NCBI GenBank assembly: GCA_044508265.1
Contig: JBIQIB010000134.1
Coordinates: 1 to 10,525, forward strand
Source: JAEZDP01 sp044508265
Lineage (GTDB): Bacteria > Acidobacteriota > Vicinamibacteria > Vicinamibacterales > Vicinamibacteraceae
Length of the DNA: 10,525 nt
Direction of reading: 5' to 3'
Positions 1 to 6,612 of the stretch are shown in pieces. Positions within the stretch are counted from its first letter, which is position 1, and each line of letters begins with the position of its first letter. Below the pieces are notes generated by a model. That model was given only the letters and a program-made list of their open reading frames with translations. It made no database searches and was not told where the DNA came from. The translations under genes were made by a program, and so were the position numbers.

Positions 1-45
1 CTCTTCACCTACCTCGATTACGCGGTGGTGGCCAGCAAGCCGTGA
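1..45 (+). CDS. 3' end of an unidentified upstream gene (partial)
   Basis: Only the last 14 codons and a TGA stop (43-45) are inside the window; the visible C-terminus reads LFTYLDYAVVASKP. The frame is supported by the way its TGA interlocks with the GTG start of the next gene (GTGA, 42-45), a usual arrangement for coupled genes in one operon. A C-terminus ending in a hydrophobic strand followed by a K-P pair is common in class I SAM-dependent methyltransferases, which are frequent in polysaccharide loci. Fourteen residues are too few to assign a family, so that is only a suggestion. Confidence 0.55.
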   Translation, partial: LFTYLDYAVVASKP

Positions 46-1301
46 TACGCGTCGGCTTCGACGTCACGTTCGCCAACCGCGTGGGCACTGGCGTCGGCGT
101 CTACGCGAGGAACCTCGCCGCCGCGCTCGCCAGGCGATCCGTCGATCTCCGCCGCTGGGAACATACGCTCGCCCGCGCAACGAACCGCAGGCGCCGGATG
201 ACCAACGGCGTGCGGCTCGCCGCGTGGCAGTCGGTCGGCTGCGCGCGGCAGGCACGGCGCGACGCGGTTGATCTCGTGCACGCCGCGGCGCCCATCGGCC
301 CGCTCGGCGTCGGCTGCCCCGTGGTCATGACGGTGCACGATGCGACGGGCGTCACCATGCCGCTGCGGACGAACCCGGGCGACAGCCTCTTCCATCGCGT
401 GTTCTCGGAGCATGCAGCCCGCCGTGCAGACGCGCTGCTCGTCCCGTCCCGTGCCGCCGCAGACGACGTGGTCGAGCACTACGGCGTGGACGCGTCGCGC
501 ATCCGCGTGGTGCCGCTGGGCGTCGCCGACGCCTTCCGCCTGGTCACCGCCGACGACGTCGCGACGGTGCGCCGCGCCTACGGTCTGGACCGGCCGTACG
601 TGCTGTACGTGGGCGCCGACACGCCTCGCAAGAACCTCGACAGGCTGATTGCAGCCAAGGCCTCCGATCGCCGCCTGGACGAGCTCGATCTCGTCATCGC
701 CGGTCCGCCTGCACGGAAGGCGGGCAGGCTCGAGGCTTTCGGCAAGGAACGCGGCCTGCCGCGGCCGATTCGCTGGGTGTTCGACGTGCCGGATGCCGCG
801 TTGCCGGGCCTCTACGGCGGCGCCGCGTGCCTGGCGTACGTGTCGCTCTGGGAGGGGTTCGGCCTCCCCATCATCGAGGCGATGGCCGCCGGCGTGCCGG
901 TGGTGACAGCCAACCGTGCGTCGATGCCCGAAGTCGCCGGCGACGCGGCGCTGCTCGTCGATCCGACGGACGTGCCAGCCATCGCCGACGCACTTGCCAG
1001 GGCCGTCCACGACACGCAGCTTGCCGGACACCTGCGACGGCTCGGCACGGCGCGAAGCGCGGCCTTCACCTGGGACGTCACGGCCCGGCTCACCGAAGCC
1101 GTGTATCGGGATGTGACGGGGAGGGGAGACGTTGTCGAGGAGTGGAGGAAGGGAGGAGTAGAGGAAAGGAGGATGGAGGAGCGGAGGATGGGAGGAGGGG
1201 AGGAACGGAGGAGCGAGGAACAGAGGAGCGAGGAACAGAGGAGCGAGGAACGGAGGAGCGAGGACCGGAGGACGCATGGGACGCGAGCGACGACGCGTTG
1301 A
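42..1301 (+). CDS. GT4-type (GT-B fold) glycosyltransferase with repeat-encoded C-terminal tail
   Basis: Predicted to transfer a sugar from a nucleotide-sugar donor to a growing lipid-linked glycan on the cytoplasmic side of the inner membrane. The N-terminus (MIRVGFDVTF, then TGVGVYARNLAAAL) is the usual GT4 acceptor-domain opening. A VHDATG segment and LLVPSRAAADDV/RVVPLGV follow. The donor domain has YVGADTPRKNL (R196-K197 expected near the donor phosphates) and the EX7E motif WEGFGLPIIEAMAAG, with E271 and E279. The GTG start at 42 overlaps the previous stop by 4 bp and places the beta-strand at residue 2, so it is the likely start. The folded enzyme should end near residue 360. The remaining ~60 residues are charged low complexity, including five pentads of the EERRS/EEQRS type at 387-411 encoded by 15-bp repeats. 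The tail is probably not catalytic. Acceptor and donor cannot be told from sequence. The gene overlaps the next one by 26 bp. Confidence 0.9.
   Translation: MIRVGFDVTFANRVGTGVGVYARNLAAALARRSVDLRRWEHTLARATNRRRRMTNGVRLAAWQSVGCARQARRDAVDLVHAAAPIGPLGVGCPVVMTVHDATGVTMPLRTNPGDSLFHRVFSEHAARRADALLVPSRAAADDVVEHYGVDASRIRVVPLGVADAFRLVTADDVATVRRAYGLDRPYVLYVGADTPRKNLDRLIAAKASDRRLDELDLVIAGPPARKAGRLEAFGKERGLPRPIRWVFDVPDAALPGLYGGAACLAYVSLWEGFGLPIIEAMAAGVPVVTANRASMPEVAGDAALLVDPTDVPAIADALARAVHDTQLAGHLRRLGTARSAAFTWDVTARLTEAVYRDVTGRGDVVEEWRKGGVEERRMEERRMGGGEERRSEEQRSEEQRSEERRSEDRRTHGTRATTR
1137..1272 (+). other. Long polypurine tract at the glycosyltransferase 3' end
   Basis: By direct count 15 of 136 bases are pyrimidines, about 89% purine on the + strand, dominated by GGAGG, GAGGA and GGAAG words. 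It covers the end of the glycosyltransferase reading frame and stops just before the ATG of the DUF3108 gene. Before the regular 15-bp repeats the tract is an irregular mix of related words such as GGAGGATG and GGAGGAGC, which looks like older, decayed repeats. Such asymmetric purine/pyrimidine tracts are known to be able to form triplex DNA or stable R-loops. Whether this one does is not known. Confidence 0.85.
1200..1274 (+). repeat. Five tandem 15-bp purine-rich repeats (minisatellite)
   Basis: Five consecutive units start at 1200, 1215, 1230, 1245 and 1260. The consensus is GAGGAACRGAGGAGC: units 1 and 4 have CGG, units 2 and 3 have CAG, and unit 5 is diverged (GAGGACCGGAGGACG). Because the unit is a multiple of three, gain or loss of copies leaves the glycosyltransferase frame intact and adds or removes one pentad (E-E-R/Q-R-S). 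None of the six reading frames of the repeat has a stop codon, which explains the long spurious frames on both strands here. Each unit carries a GGAGG or AGAGG Shine-Dalgarno-like word. It is not a CRISPR: there are no spacers. Confidence 0.95.
1267..1271 (+). promoter_or_regulatory. Ribosome binding site for the DUF3108 gene, inside the last repeat unit
   Basis: GGAGG at 1267-1271 lies 4 nt before the ATG at 1276. It sits within the fifth repeat unit, so the repeat array itself supplies the Shine-Dalgarno sequence of the downstream gene. Further GGAGG words lie one and more units upstream. The 4-nt spacing is slightly short but workable. Confidence 0.6.
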
Positions 1302-2067
1302 CGCAGCCATCCTCGTGCTGCTGGTGCTGGCGGCGGGGATCGCGACGCTGGGTGCGCAGCGGCCGGCCGCGCGCGCCGATCGCCGGGTGCCGTTCTCTGT
1401 CGGTGAGACCTTGAGGTACGACGTCACGTGGGCGGGCCTGGTCACCGCGGGCACGGCGACGGTCACCGTGCGCGAGCGTCGTCCATCCTACGGCTCGACC
1501 GCCTGGTACATCGTCGCGGAGGGCACGCCGACGCCGTTGCTGTCGAAGCTGTACACGCTGTACTACAAGGCCGACACGCTGCTCGAGACGCAGACGCTGC
1601 TGCCGCAGCGCGGGTCCATCTTCAGCCGCGAGGGTGACAGGCAGCGCATGAAGGAGATCCTGTTCGATCACCGCGCGCGCCGTGCGACGTACCACGTCAC
1701 GACCAGCACGACGGTACGCGAGGACCAGCAGCTGCCGGGCACCACCCACGACGCGCTCTCGGCCATCTACGCCCTGCGGGCGATGCCCCTGGCACAGGGG
1801 GCCACCGCGCAGTTCGCCGTCGCCGATTCCGGCGAGATCTACTCCGTCTCGGCGCGGGTCCAGGGCCGCGAGAACCTGCCCGCCGGCCAGGGCGAGGTTG
1901 CCGCGTGGAAGATCGTCCCGACGGTACGCGACGAACAGGGCCAGCCGTTCGGCGAAGGGCTGGCGCTCTGGATCACCGACGATGCACGGCGTCTGCCGGT
2001 GAAGCTCGCGGCCACGCTGCCGGTGGGCGCGTTCGTGCTCACGCTCGCGGCCGACTCGTCACGCTAA
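1276..2067 (+). CDS. DUF3108 domain-containing exported protein
   Basis: A 263-residue protein with an Arg-rich start (MGRERRRVDA), a hydrophobic core at about 11-27 and small residues after it, as expected of a Sec signal peptide or N-terminal anchor. The mature part therefore probably lies in the periplasm or at the outer membrane. Residues 39-65 (VPFSVGETLRYDVTWAGL and onward) match the opening of the DUF3108 family, in which the chain is mostly beta-strand. A WYIVAEG segment, a Y-rich LYTLYYKADTLLE stretch (about 92-105) and a late GEGLALWITDDARRLPVKL segment, all typical of the family, follow. The biochemical role of the family is not established, as far as I know. The start overlaps the glycosyltransferase end by 26 bp and has its own GGAGG, so the two genes are probably co-transcribed. 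Its stop interlocks with the stop of the convergent gene. Confidence 0.85.
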   Translation: MGRERRRVDAAILVLLVLAAGIATLGAQRPAARADRRVPFSVGETLRYDVTWAGLVTAGTATVTVRERRPSYGSTAWYIVAEGTPTPLLSKLYTLYYKADTLLETQTLLPQRGSIFSREGDRQRMKEILFDHRARRATYHVTTSTTVREDQQLPGTTHDALSAIYALRAMPLAQGATAQFAVADSGEIYSVSARVQGRENLPAGQGEVAAWKIVPTVRDEQGQPFGEGLALWITDDARRLPVKLAATLPVGAFVLTLAADSSR

Positions 2068-3737
2068 CGCGCCGCACTGCGATCCGCGTCCTCGCTCGCG
2101 TCTTCCGACGCGCAGCCGAACGGGACCATCGGGACCTCGACCTTGCTGCCGGCCTCCCGGCTCAGCACGAGCACGGACAGGGGCCTGGTGCCGCTGTCGT
2201 GCTGCTCGACCCTCGGATTCACTTGCGCGCGGAAGACGTCAGGGAGGGCGCGCTGCTCGCAGTCGAGGCCCGGCGGGCTCGCTGGCGACTTCACCGCGAA
2301 GAAGGTCGCGTAGTTGTCCACGAGATCGCGGTCCTCGAAATCCTCGAGGATGTTCCCTGCGGAGATCCGTGATCCGTGATCGCCATGGATCAGGACGATC
2401 GCGTCGCGATACCTGTCGGTCCGGGAAATGGCCGTGAGGAGCATGTCGAGCTGGTCGACCACACACCGCACCTGCGCGAGATAGGCCGCGTAGTACTCGG
2501 AGCGCTTGTCGTCCAGGTCACTGCGGGGATACCGCGTCGACAGGTAGTAGCCCGCGTCGTAGACACCGCCGAGGGAACAGTCCTCGCGCAGCAGATATGG
2601 CGCGTGTGGGACGAGGAAGTGCGCGAAGACGTGCGTGCCTCTCGGAACGCTGGCGGCAAAGGTCGCGAACCGCCCGAACCACGACGGAAACTTCTGGACG
2701 TCGAACCGATCGGCGACGCCCAGCACGCCGACGTCCGCTCCTGCCTCATGGGCCAGCCCCAGCAGACGCCTGCCGACGCTGGAGGAGTAGCTCGGGTCGT
2801 ACGTTCGCAGGATCACCTGCAGAAGCTCGCTCGTCCGTGCCGCCAGGGCCGCATCGGCGACGCCTGCCGGATCGAACGAGTCCAGAACCTCGCAGTGATC
2901 GACCGCGGGACTCGTGCAGAAGTTCAGCAGGGCACTCTGAAACACCACGGTGCGGTAGCCGCGAGACTCGAGGTCGTCGAAGTAGCTGTTGGCGCTGAAA
3001 TCCTGCTGCTGCTCCAGAAACACCTGGTCGATGTCTGTGTGGCCCTCGTACGCCGGCGAGACCAGGTTCGGCAGCGCGATGGCCGAGAAGAAGTGCCGGC
3101 TGTAAACCGAGTCGAACAACGTAAGCCGATGCTTCTCGGCCAGGGCCTGGAAGGCCTCCCGTGTCTCCGCGCCCCCGGGAAGGTCATCGGTCATCGCGCC
3201 CGACGACATGAGCTCGTCGAACACGAGGTGCAGGACGATGGGGAGGTCCTCGAACGGTCCCTGTTCGGCCCAGCGCGCGGAGAGATCGCGCGCCTCGGCG
3301 CTGTCGGTCCGCGCCGCGTACGCCTTCGGCGTCCTGGTGATCACGATCGAACCGGCGAGGACGACGAGAAAAATCGCAAGGGCTGCGGACAGGTGCGTGC
3401 CCGCCTTCCTGACAGCGGCGAGCACGCCGCCTGACACCGCCATCAACACCAGGCCGGCGCCCAGCCGCTGGCCCGGCACGACGCCCTCGACCACGCCGCG
3501 AAGGCCGAGGAGCGTGTCCAGCAGCACGACGACGCAGAGCGTGAGCACGATCGGCCGCACGACGCGAGGACGCATGGCAGCCGCCGCACCAGACGCAGCG
3601 GCGAGGATCAGAGCGACCGCCCCCAGCACGAGGGTCGCGTCGTAGGTCAACGGAATCTGGAGTTCACCGAGGGCATTGAGCAGCAGGGCGAGCACGGTCG
3701 CCACGGGCACGATGAAGGCTGCAATCCTGTCGTTCAT
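2064..3737 (-). CDS. Membrane-anchored alkaline-phosphatase-superfamily transferase/hydrolase (sulfatase-like; EptA/LTA-synthase type)
   Basis: A 557-residue protein from the ATG at 3737. About five hydrophobic segments fill residues 5-135, followed by a soluble domain expected in the periplasm. The soluble domain shows the superfamily landmarks: LHLVFDELMS (D174, metal ligand position), FFSAIALPNL (S218 at the position of the catalytic Thr of phosphoethanolamine transferases), HFLVPHAPY (H378, matching their H-G-P-Y segment) and IHGDHGSR (D453-H454, metal ligands). There is no C/S-x-P-x-R motif, so it is not a formylglycine sulfatase. The family moves phosphoethanolamine, glycerol phosphate or similar groups onto lipid A, glycans or lipids; the substrate here is unknown. 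A GTG at 3752 would add five residues. Neither start has a strong ribosome binding site, and the ATG puts the first membrane segment close to the N-terminus. It is transcribed against all its neighbours up to the methyltransferase. Confidence 0.85.
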   Translation of the reverse strand: MNDRIAAFIVPVATVLALLLNALGELQIPLTYDATLVLGAVALILAAASGAAAAMRPRVVRPIVLTLCVVVLLDTLLGLRGVVEGVVPGQRLGAGLVLMAVSGGVLAAVRKAGTHLSAALAIFLVVLAGSIVITRTPKAYAARTDSAEARDLSARWAEQGPFEDLPIVLHLVFDELMSSGAMTDDLPGGAETREAFQALAEKHRLTLFDSVYSRHFFSAIALPNLVSPAYEGHTDIDQVFLEQQQDFSANSYFDDLESRGYRTVVFQSALLNFCTSPAVDHCEVLDSFDPAGVADAALAARTSELLQVILRTYDPSYSSSVGRRLLGLAHEAGADVGVLGVADRFDVQKFPSWFGRFATFAASVPRGTHVFAHFLVPHAPYLLREDCSLGGVYDAGYYLSTRYPRSDLDDKRSEYYAAYLAQVRCVVDQLDMLLTAISRTDRYRDAIVLIHGDHGSRISAGNILEDFEDRDLVDNYATFFAVKSPASPPGLDCEQRALPDVFRAQVNPRVEQHDSGTRPLSVLVLSREAGSKVEVPMVPFGCASEDASEDADRSAAR

Positions 3738-4025
3738 CTCGGTGACGCACACCGCCAGCGTTTGAGCTGCATCACCCTCGCCCCGGCTGGAACACCTCGT
3801 CTGGAGGGTCCATGTTAACGGCCGAGCTCGGCGACTTCAAGGCAGCGGAAGGTCCGCCACGTCTGCGGCCCCTCGCCTCCCGTGCGTCGGCCGATGGCCC
3901 TCTCGCGCGGGAATCGGCGAGTCGTGCGATGATTTCGGCGATCATGGCGTCGGCGCGTGATCGCCGACGAGGCTGCAGACCGTCGACGTCAATCCTCAGC
4001 GGCAGCCCGTTCTCTCGACCTTTCT
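3738..4025. other. Divergent intergenic region between the transferase and epimerase genes
   Basis: This 288-bp stretch separates two genes that point away from each other, so it should contain at least two promoters. I could not find convincing -35/-10 pairs, which is common in high-GC genomes. It holds an inverted repeat (3935-3967) and further TCGGCGA words at 3828-3834 and 3914-3920. A good Shine-Dalgarno/ATG pair (GGAGGG at 3803-3808, ATG at 3812) opens a frame that merely runs through the epimerase gene out of frame. Its translation resembles no known protein, so I do not call it a gene. Confidence 0.6.
3935..3967. promoter_or_regulatory. Perfect 10-bp inverted repeat, candidate operator or hairpin
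   Basis: TCGGCGATCA at 3935-3944 is mirrored exactly by TGATCGCCGA at 3958-3967, with 13 bases between. The centres of the arms are 23 bp apart, close to two helical turns, which suits a dimeric regulator. As RNA it could form a GC-rich stem-loop in the leader of the epimerase message, about 60 bases before the ATG. No T-run follows, so it is not a classical terminator. Function is not shown. Confidence 0.4.
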
Positions 4026-4985
4026 ATGCATGCGCTCATCACCGGCGGCGCCGGGTTCATCGGCTCACATCTCTCGGATGCCCTGCTGGCCGACGGCCAC
4101 ACCGTCCAGATCATCGACGACCTCTCCACCGGCTCGATCCAGAACATCGCGCACCTCAAGACCCACCCGGGGTTCAGCTACGTCGTCGAGAGCGTGAACA
4201 ACGAGCCGCTGCTCGCCGAGCTGGTGGACGCGGCAGACGTCGTCTTCCACCTGGCGGCAGCGGTCGGGGTGAAGAAGATCGTCGAGGAGCCGGTCTCGAC
4301 CATCGAGACCAACGTGCACGGCACCGAGGTCGTGCTGCGGCAGGCCAACAAGAAGAAGAAGCTCGTGGTGCTGGCGTCCACATCGGAGGTGTACGGCAAG
4401 AGCGCGGACGTCCCCTTCGACGAGGAGCAGGACCTCGTCATGGGCCCGACGCACAAGCACCGGTGGGCCTACGCGTGCAGCAAGGCCATCGACGAGTTCC
4501 TCGCGCTGGCGTACCACAAGGAGAAGAAGCTGCCCGTCGTCATCGTGCGCCTCTTCAACACCGTCGGACCTCGGCAGTCGGGACAGTACGGGATGGTGAT
4601 CCCCAACTTCGTGCGCCAGGCGCTCCTCGGTCATCCCCTCACGGTGCACGGCGACGGGACGCAGTCGCGCAGCTTCACGTACGTCGGCGACGTGGTGCGT
4701 GCGCTCATCGCGCTGGCCCGCGAGCCCCGGGCGGTCGGACAGGTCTTCAACATCGGCAACGGCGAGGAGATCACCATCCTGGCGCTCGCCGAGAAGATCA
4801 AGGCGATGACCGGCAGCGCGTCCGAGATCCAGCTGATTCCCTACGAGCAGGCGTACGAGTCGGGGTTCGAGGACATGCCGCGGCGTGTGCCGGACATCTC
4901 GAAGATCCGTGGACTCGTCGGCTACGAGCCGCGGGTCAACCTGGACGAGATCCTGACGTCGGTAATCGAGTACATGCGCTCCTGA
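4026..4985 (+). CDS. NAD-dependent nucleotide-sugar epimerase/dehydratase (extended SDR family)
   Basis: A 319-residue cytoplasmic enzyme that should convert a nucleotide sugar (4-epimerization, dehydration or decarboxylation) to supply precursor for the polysaccharide. Residues 1-16 hold the Rossmann strand and the nucleotide loop TGGAGFIGSHL (G7-G10-G13). D31-D32 end the second strand and should bind the NAD ribose. HLAA at 75-78 and the catalytic set STSEVYG (118-124) plus YACSK (Y149, K153) complete an intact active site. Length and motifs fit UDP-glucose 4-epimerase-like members, but substrate specificity cannot be read with confidence, and UDP-glucuronate decarboxylase-like relatives are also possible. 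The ATG at 4026 is preferred over a GTG at 3957 because it starts directly at the Rossmann strand. It has no obvious Shine-Dalgarno sequence. It is the first gene of the rightward block, 97 bp ahead of the flippase gene. Confidence 0.9.
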   Translation: MHALITGGAGFIGSHLSDALLADGHTVQIIDDLSTGSIQNIAHLKTHPGFSYVVESVNNEPLLAELVDAADVVFHLAAAVGVKKIVEEPVSTIETNVHGTEVVLRQANKKKKLVVLASTSEVYGKSADVPFDEEQDLVMGPTHKHRWAYACSKAIDEFLALAYHKEKKLPVVIVRLFNTVGPRQSGQYGMVIPNFVRQALLGHPLTVHGDGTQSRSFTYVGDVVRALIALAREPRAVGQVFNIGNGEEITILALAEKIKAMTGSASEIQLIPYEQAYESGFEDMPRRVPDISKIRGLVGYEPRVNLDEILTSVIEYMRS

Positions 4986-4995
4986 GACGCGCATG

Positions 4996-5010
4996 CCCGT
5001 CAGTGACGGG
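4996..5010 (+). other. Small hairpin after the epimerase gene
   Basis: CCCGTC (4996-5001) and GACGGG (5005-5010) pair around a 3-base loop, 10 bases after the epimerase stop. The stem is short and no T-run follows, so it is a poor terminator. It could at most protect the upstream message end or slow transcription before the flippase gene. Confidence 0.25.
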
Positions 5011-5071
5011 GTCGGCGCACCTGCGCGAGCCGCGCGGCGATGACGCGACCGGTCCACTGGTCTGAGCGCAC

Positions 5072-5077
5072 GGAGGG
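5072..5077 (+). promoter_or_regulatory. Strong ribosome binding site that fixes a TTG start
   Basis: GGAGGG lies 5 nt before TTG at 5083. No ATG or GTG occurs at a sensible place in this frame before the first membrane segment, so the site decides the start of the flippase gene. Confidence 0.7.
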
Positions 5078-5082
5078 TCCGC

Positions 5083-6612
5083 TTGGCTGAGGCAGCGACG
5101 GACGATGCCCCGCGTCCACAAGCGCCGACGGGCCGTCGATCGGCCGCCTGGTCCACGCTGATCGCCAACGGACTTACCGTCGGCCTGACCGTCGTCCAGG
5201 CCTTCGTCCTGATCCCGCTGTGCCTCCTTCACCTCGGCCCACAGGCCTACGGTGTCTGGCTCGCGGCCACCGAGCTCCTGCTGTGGGTCCAGCTGCTGGA
5301 CGGCGGGCTGCCCAACCTGCTGATGCAACGTGCGGGCGCGCTGGCCGGCAGCGGAGACATGGACGCGGCGGCGCGCTGGTCGTCCACGACGCTGATGCTG
5401 CTCCTGCTGATTGGGACCGGCGTCGGCGCGCTGGCGCTGGGCGCCGCACCGTTCGTGGGTGCCTGGGCCGACGTGCCGTCGGGGCGCCACCACGAGTTCG
5501 TCGGAGCATTCCGCGCGAGCGTCCTGGCGGCGGTGACGCTTCTCTGGTCGAACGGGTGCGTCGGTCTGTCGCGCGGCCTGCAGCGCACGATGCTGATCAA
5601 CACCTGGCAGGTCGCCGGCGCGGCAGCGGGCCTGGTGACGCCCATCGTGCTGCTGCCGCAGGGATGGGGCTTCTGGGCGCTGGCCGCGGGCCTGCTCGTC
5701 CGGTCCGCGCTCACGCTGGTCGGGGCGCTGTCGTTCCTCAGCGCGCTGCCCCGCACGGCCGGAAGCTGGTGGGCTCACCCGTCGGTCGCATGCGCGCGCG
5801 AGATCAACGCGCTCGTGCCCTCGATGGCTACGGCCAACGTCACGCACGTCGTCGCGACCAACTCCGAAATTCTGCTCGTCACGTCGATCTTCGGTCCCCT
5901 GCCGGCGCTCACGTACGCGCTGACCAGGCGGGCTCTGGACGGTGCAAGGAACCTGCTGGATACGGTGGCCTGGGCGACGTCCGGCGGGTTCGCACATCTC
6001 GTAGCTGCCGGCGATCGCCACCGCTCGCGGCAGGTGCTGGCGGAGATCCTGTGGCTCCGGCTGGCGCTGGCGTGCGTCGTGGCAGGAGCGATCACGGCCG
6101 TCAACGAGGCCTTCGTCTCGCAGCTCTTCGGCGCAGAGCACTTCGGCGGCCTGCTGTTGACGACGATACTCGCCCTGCAGATGATTGCGACGGGGCACAG
6201 CTTCCTGGCCAACTACCTGTGGCGCTCGACCGGGGCGGTTCGAGAGGGGTCGGTGCTGCTCACCGCGGAATCCGTGTTGCGGATTGTCGGGATGTACCTG
6301 GGCCTGCGGCTGTCCGGGATGGAGGGAGGCGCGTTGGCGACTGTCTGCGTGAGCGTTCTGGCCCTGGCGATCGTGCGCGTCCGCCTCGACACGTCGCTGC
6401 CTGCCGGTGAGGCGGACGCCGTCAGGGTGCCACGCAGCGTCTGGCCCCTCCTGGTGTTCTCGCTCGGTGTCGCGACTGCCGTCGCCGCTCCGGCCAGTTC
6501 CTGGCCGGGCATCATCCTGACCGCCGCTGTCGTCACCGTGGCCGGCGCGTTGGTGTCTCTCTGGGCCCTCGGACCGTCTGCGCGGGAAGGGATCCTGGGA
6601 TGGAGCCGCTAG
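5083..6612 (+). CDS. Wzx-like polysaccharide repeat-unit flippase
   Basis: A 509-residue multi-spanning inner-membrane protein expected to move undecaprenyl-linked repeat units from the cytoplasmic to the periplasmic face. It has a short polar N-terminus (about 1-22), then roughly 12-14 hydrophobic segments. The early LGPQAYGVWLAATELL and LLDGGLPNLLMQ (71-82) segments correspond to the 'G-x-YG-x-W' and 'LLDLGL-N' patterns of oligosaccharide flippases of the MOP superfamily. Length is in the usual range. The TTG start is set by GGAGGG. The gene overlaps the polymerase gene by 13 bp, so the two are probably co-translated. The substrate cannot be inferred. Another MOP-type exporter is possible but less likely, given the neighbouring polymerase and glycosyltransferase. 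Confidence 0.85.
   Translation: MAEAATDDAPRPQAPTGRRSAAWSTLIANGLTVGLTVVQAFVLIPLCLLHLGPQAYGVWLAATELLLWVQLLDGGLPNLLMQRAGALAGSGDMDAAARWSSTTLMLLLLIGTGVGALALGAAPFVGAWADVPSGRHHEFVGAFRASVLAAVTLLWSNGCVGLSRGLQRTMLINTWQVAGAAAGLVTPIVLLPQGWGFWALAAGLLVRSALTLVGALSFLSALPRTAGSWWAHPSVACAREINALVPSMATANVTHVVATNSEILLVTSIFGPLPALTYALTRRALDGARNLLDTVAWATSGGFAHLVAAGDRHRSRQVLAEILWLRLALACVVAGAITAVNEAFVSQLFGAEHFGGLLLTTILALQMIATGHSFLANYLWRSTGAVREGSVLLTAESVLRIVGMYLGLRLSGMEGGALATVCVSVLALAIVRVRLDTSLPAGEADAVRVPRSVWPLLVFSLGVATAVAAPASSWPGIILTAAVVTVAGALVSLWALGPSAREGILGWSR

Noticed and set aside
1200..1274. Tandem repeats considered as a CRISPR array or mobile-element end
   Set aside because: Units abut directly without spacers, are only 15 bp and are translated in frame with the glycosyltransferase. 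No transposase or target-site duplication is visible.
18..1466. A 482-codon open frame on the minus strand covering the first glycosyltransferase
   Set aside because: Its translation is low-complexity (Pro/Leu repeats from the purine tract, Arg/His/Gly-rich elsewhere) and it lies antisense to a clear GT4 gene. It is open because the DNA is GC-rich and the repeats lack stops.
2064..3737. Reading the reverse gene as a true sulfatase
   Set aside because: No C/S-x-P-x-R formylglycine motif is present. The membrane anchor and the motif set fit the phosphotransferase/LTA-synthase side of the superfamily better.
4996..5010. Hairpin after the epimerase gene considered as a transcription terminator
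   Set aside because: A 6-bp stem with no T-run, and the next gene on the same strand begins only about 70 bp on, so a full stop of transcription is unlikely.
3812..5065. A 417-codon plus-strand frame beginning with a good GGAGGG/ATG pair
   Set aside because: After about 70 residues it reads through the epimerase gene in another frame and becomes Arg/Gly/Ala-rich with no recognisable domain. The epimerase frame has intact catalytic motifs.
4065..5168. A 367-codon minus-strand frame opposite the epimerase
   Set aside because: Asp/Val/Arg/His-rich shadow translation with no domain motifs, fully antisense to a well-supported gene.
4936..6198. A 420-codon minus-strand frame opposite the flippase
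   Set aside because: Gln/Arg/Asp-rich composition typical of the antisense of a hydrophobic protein gene; no motifs.
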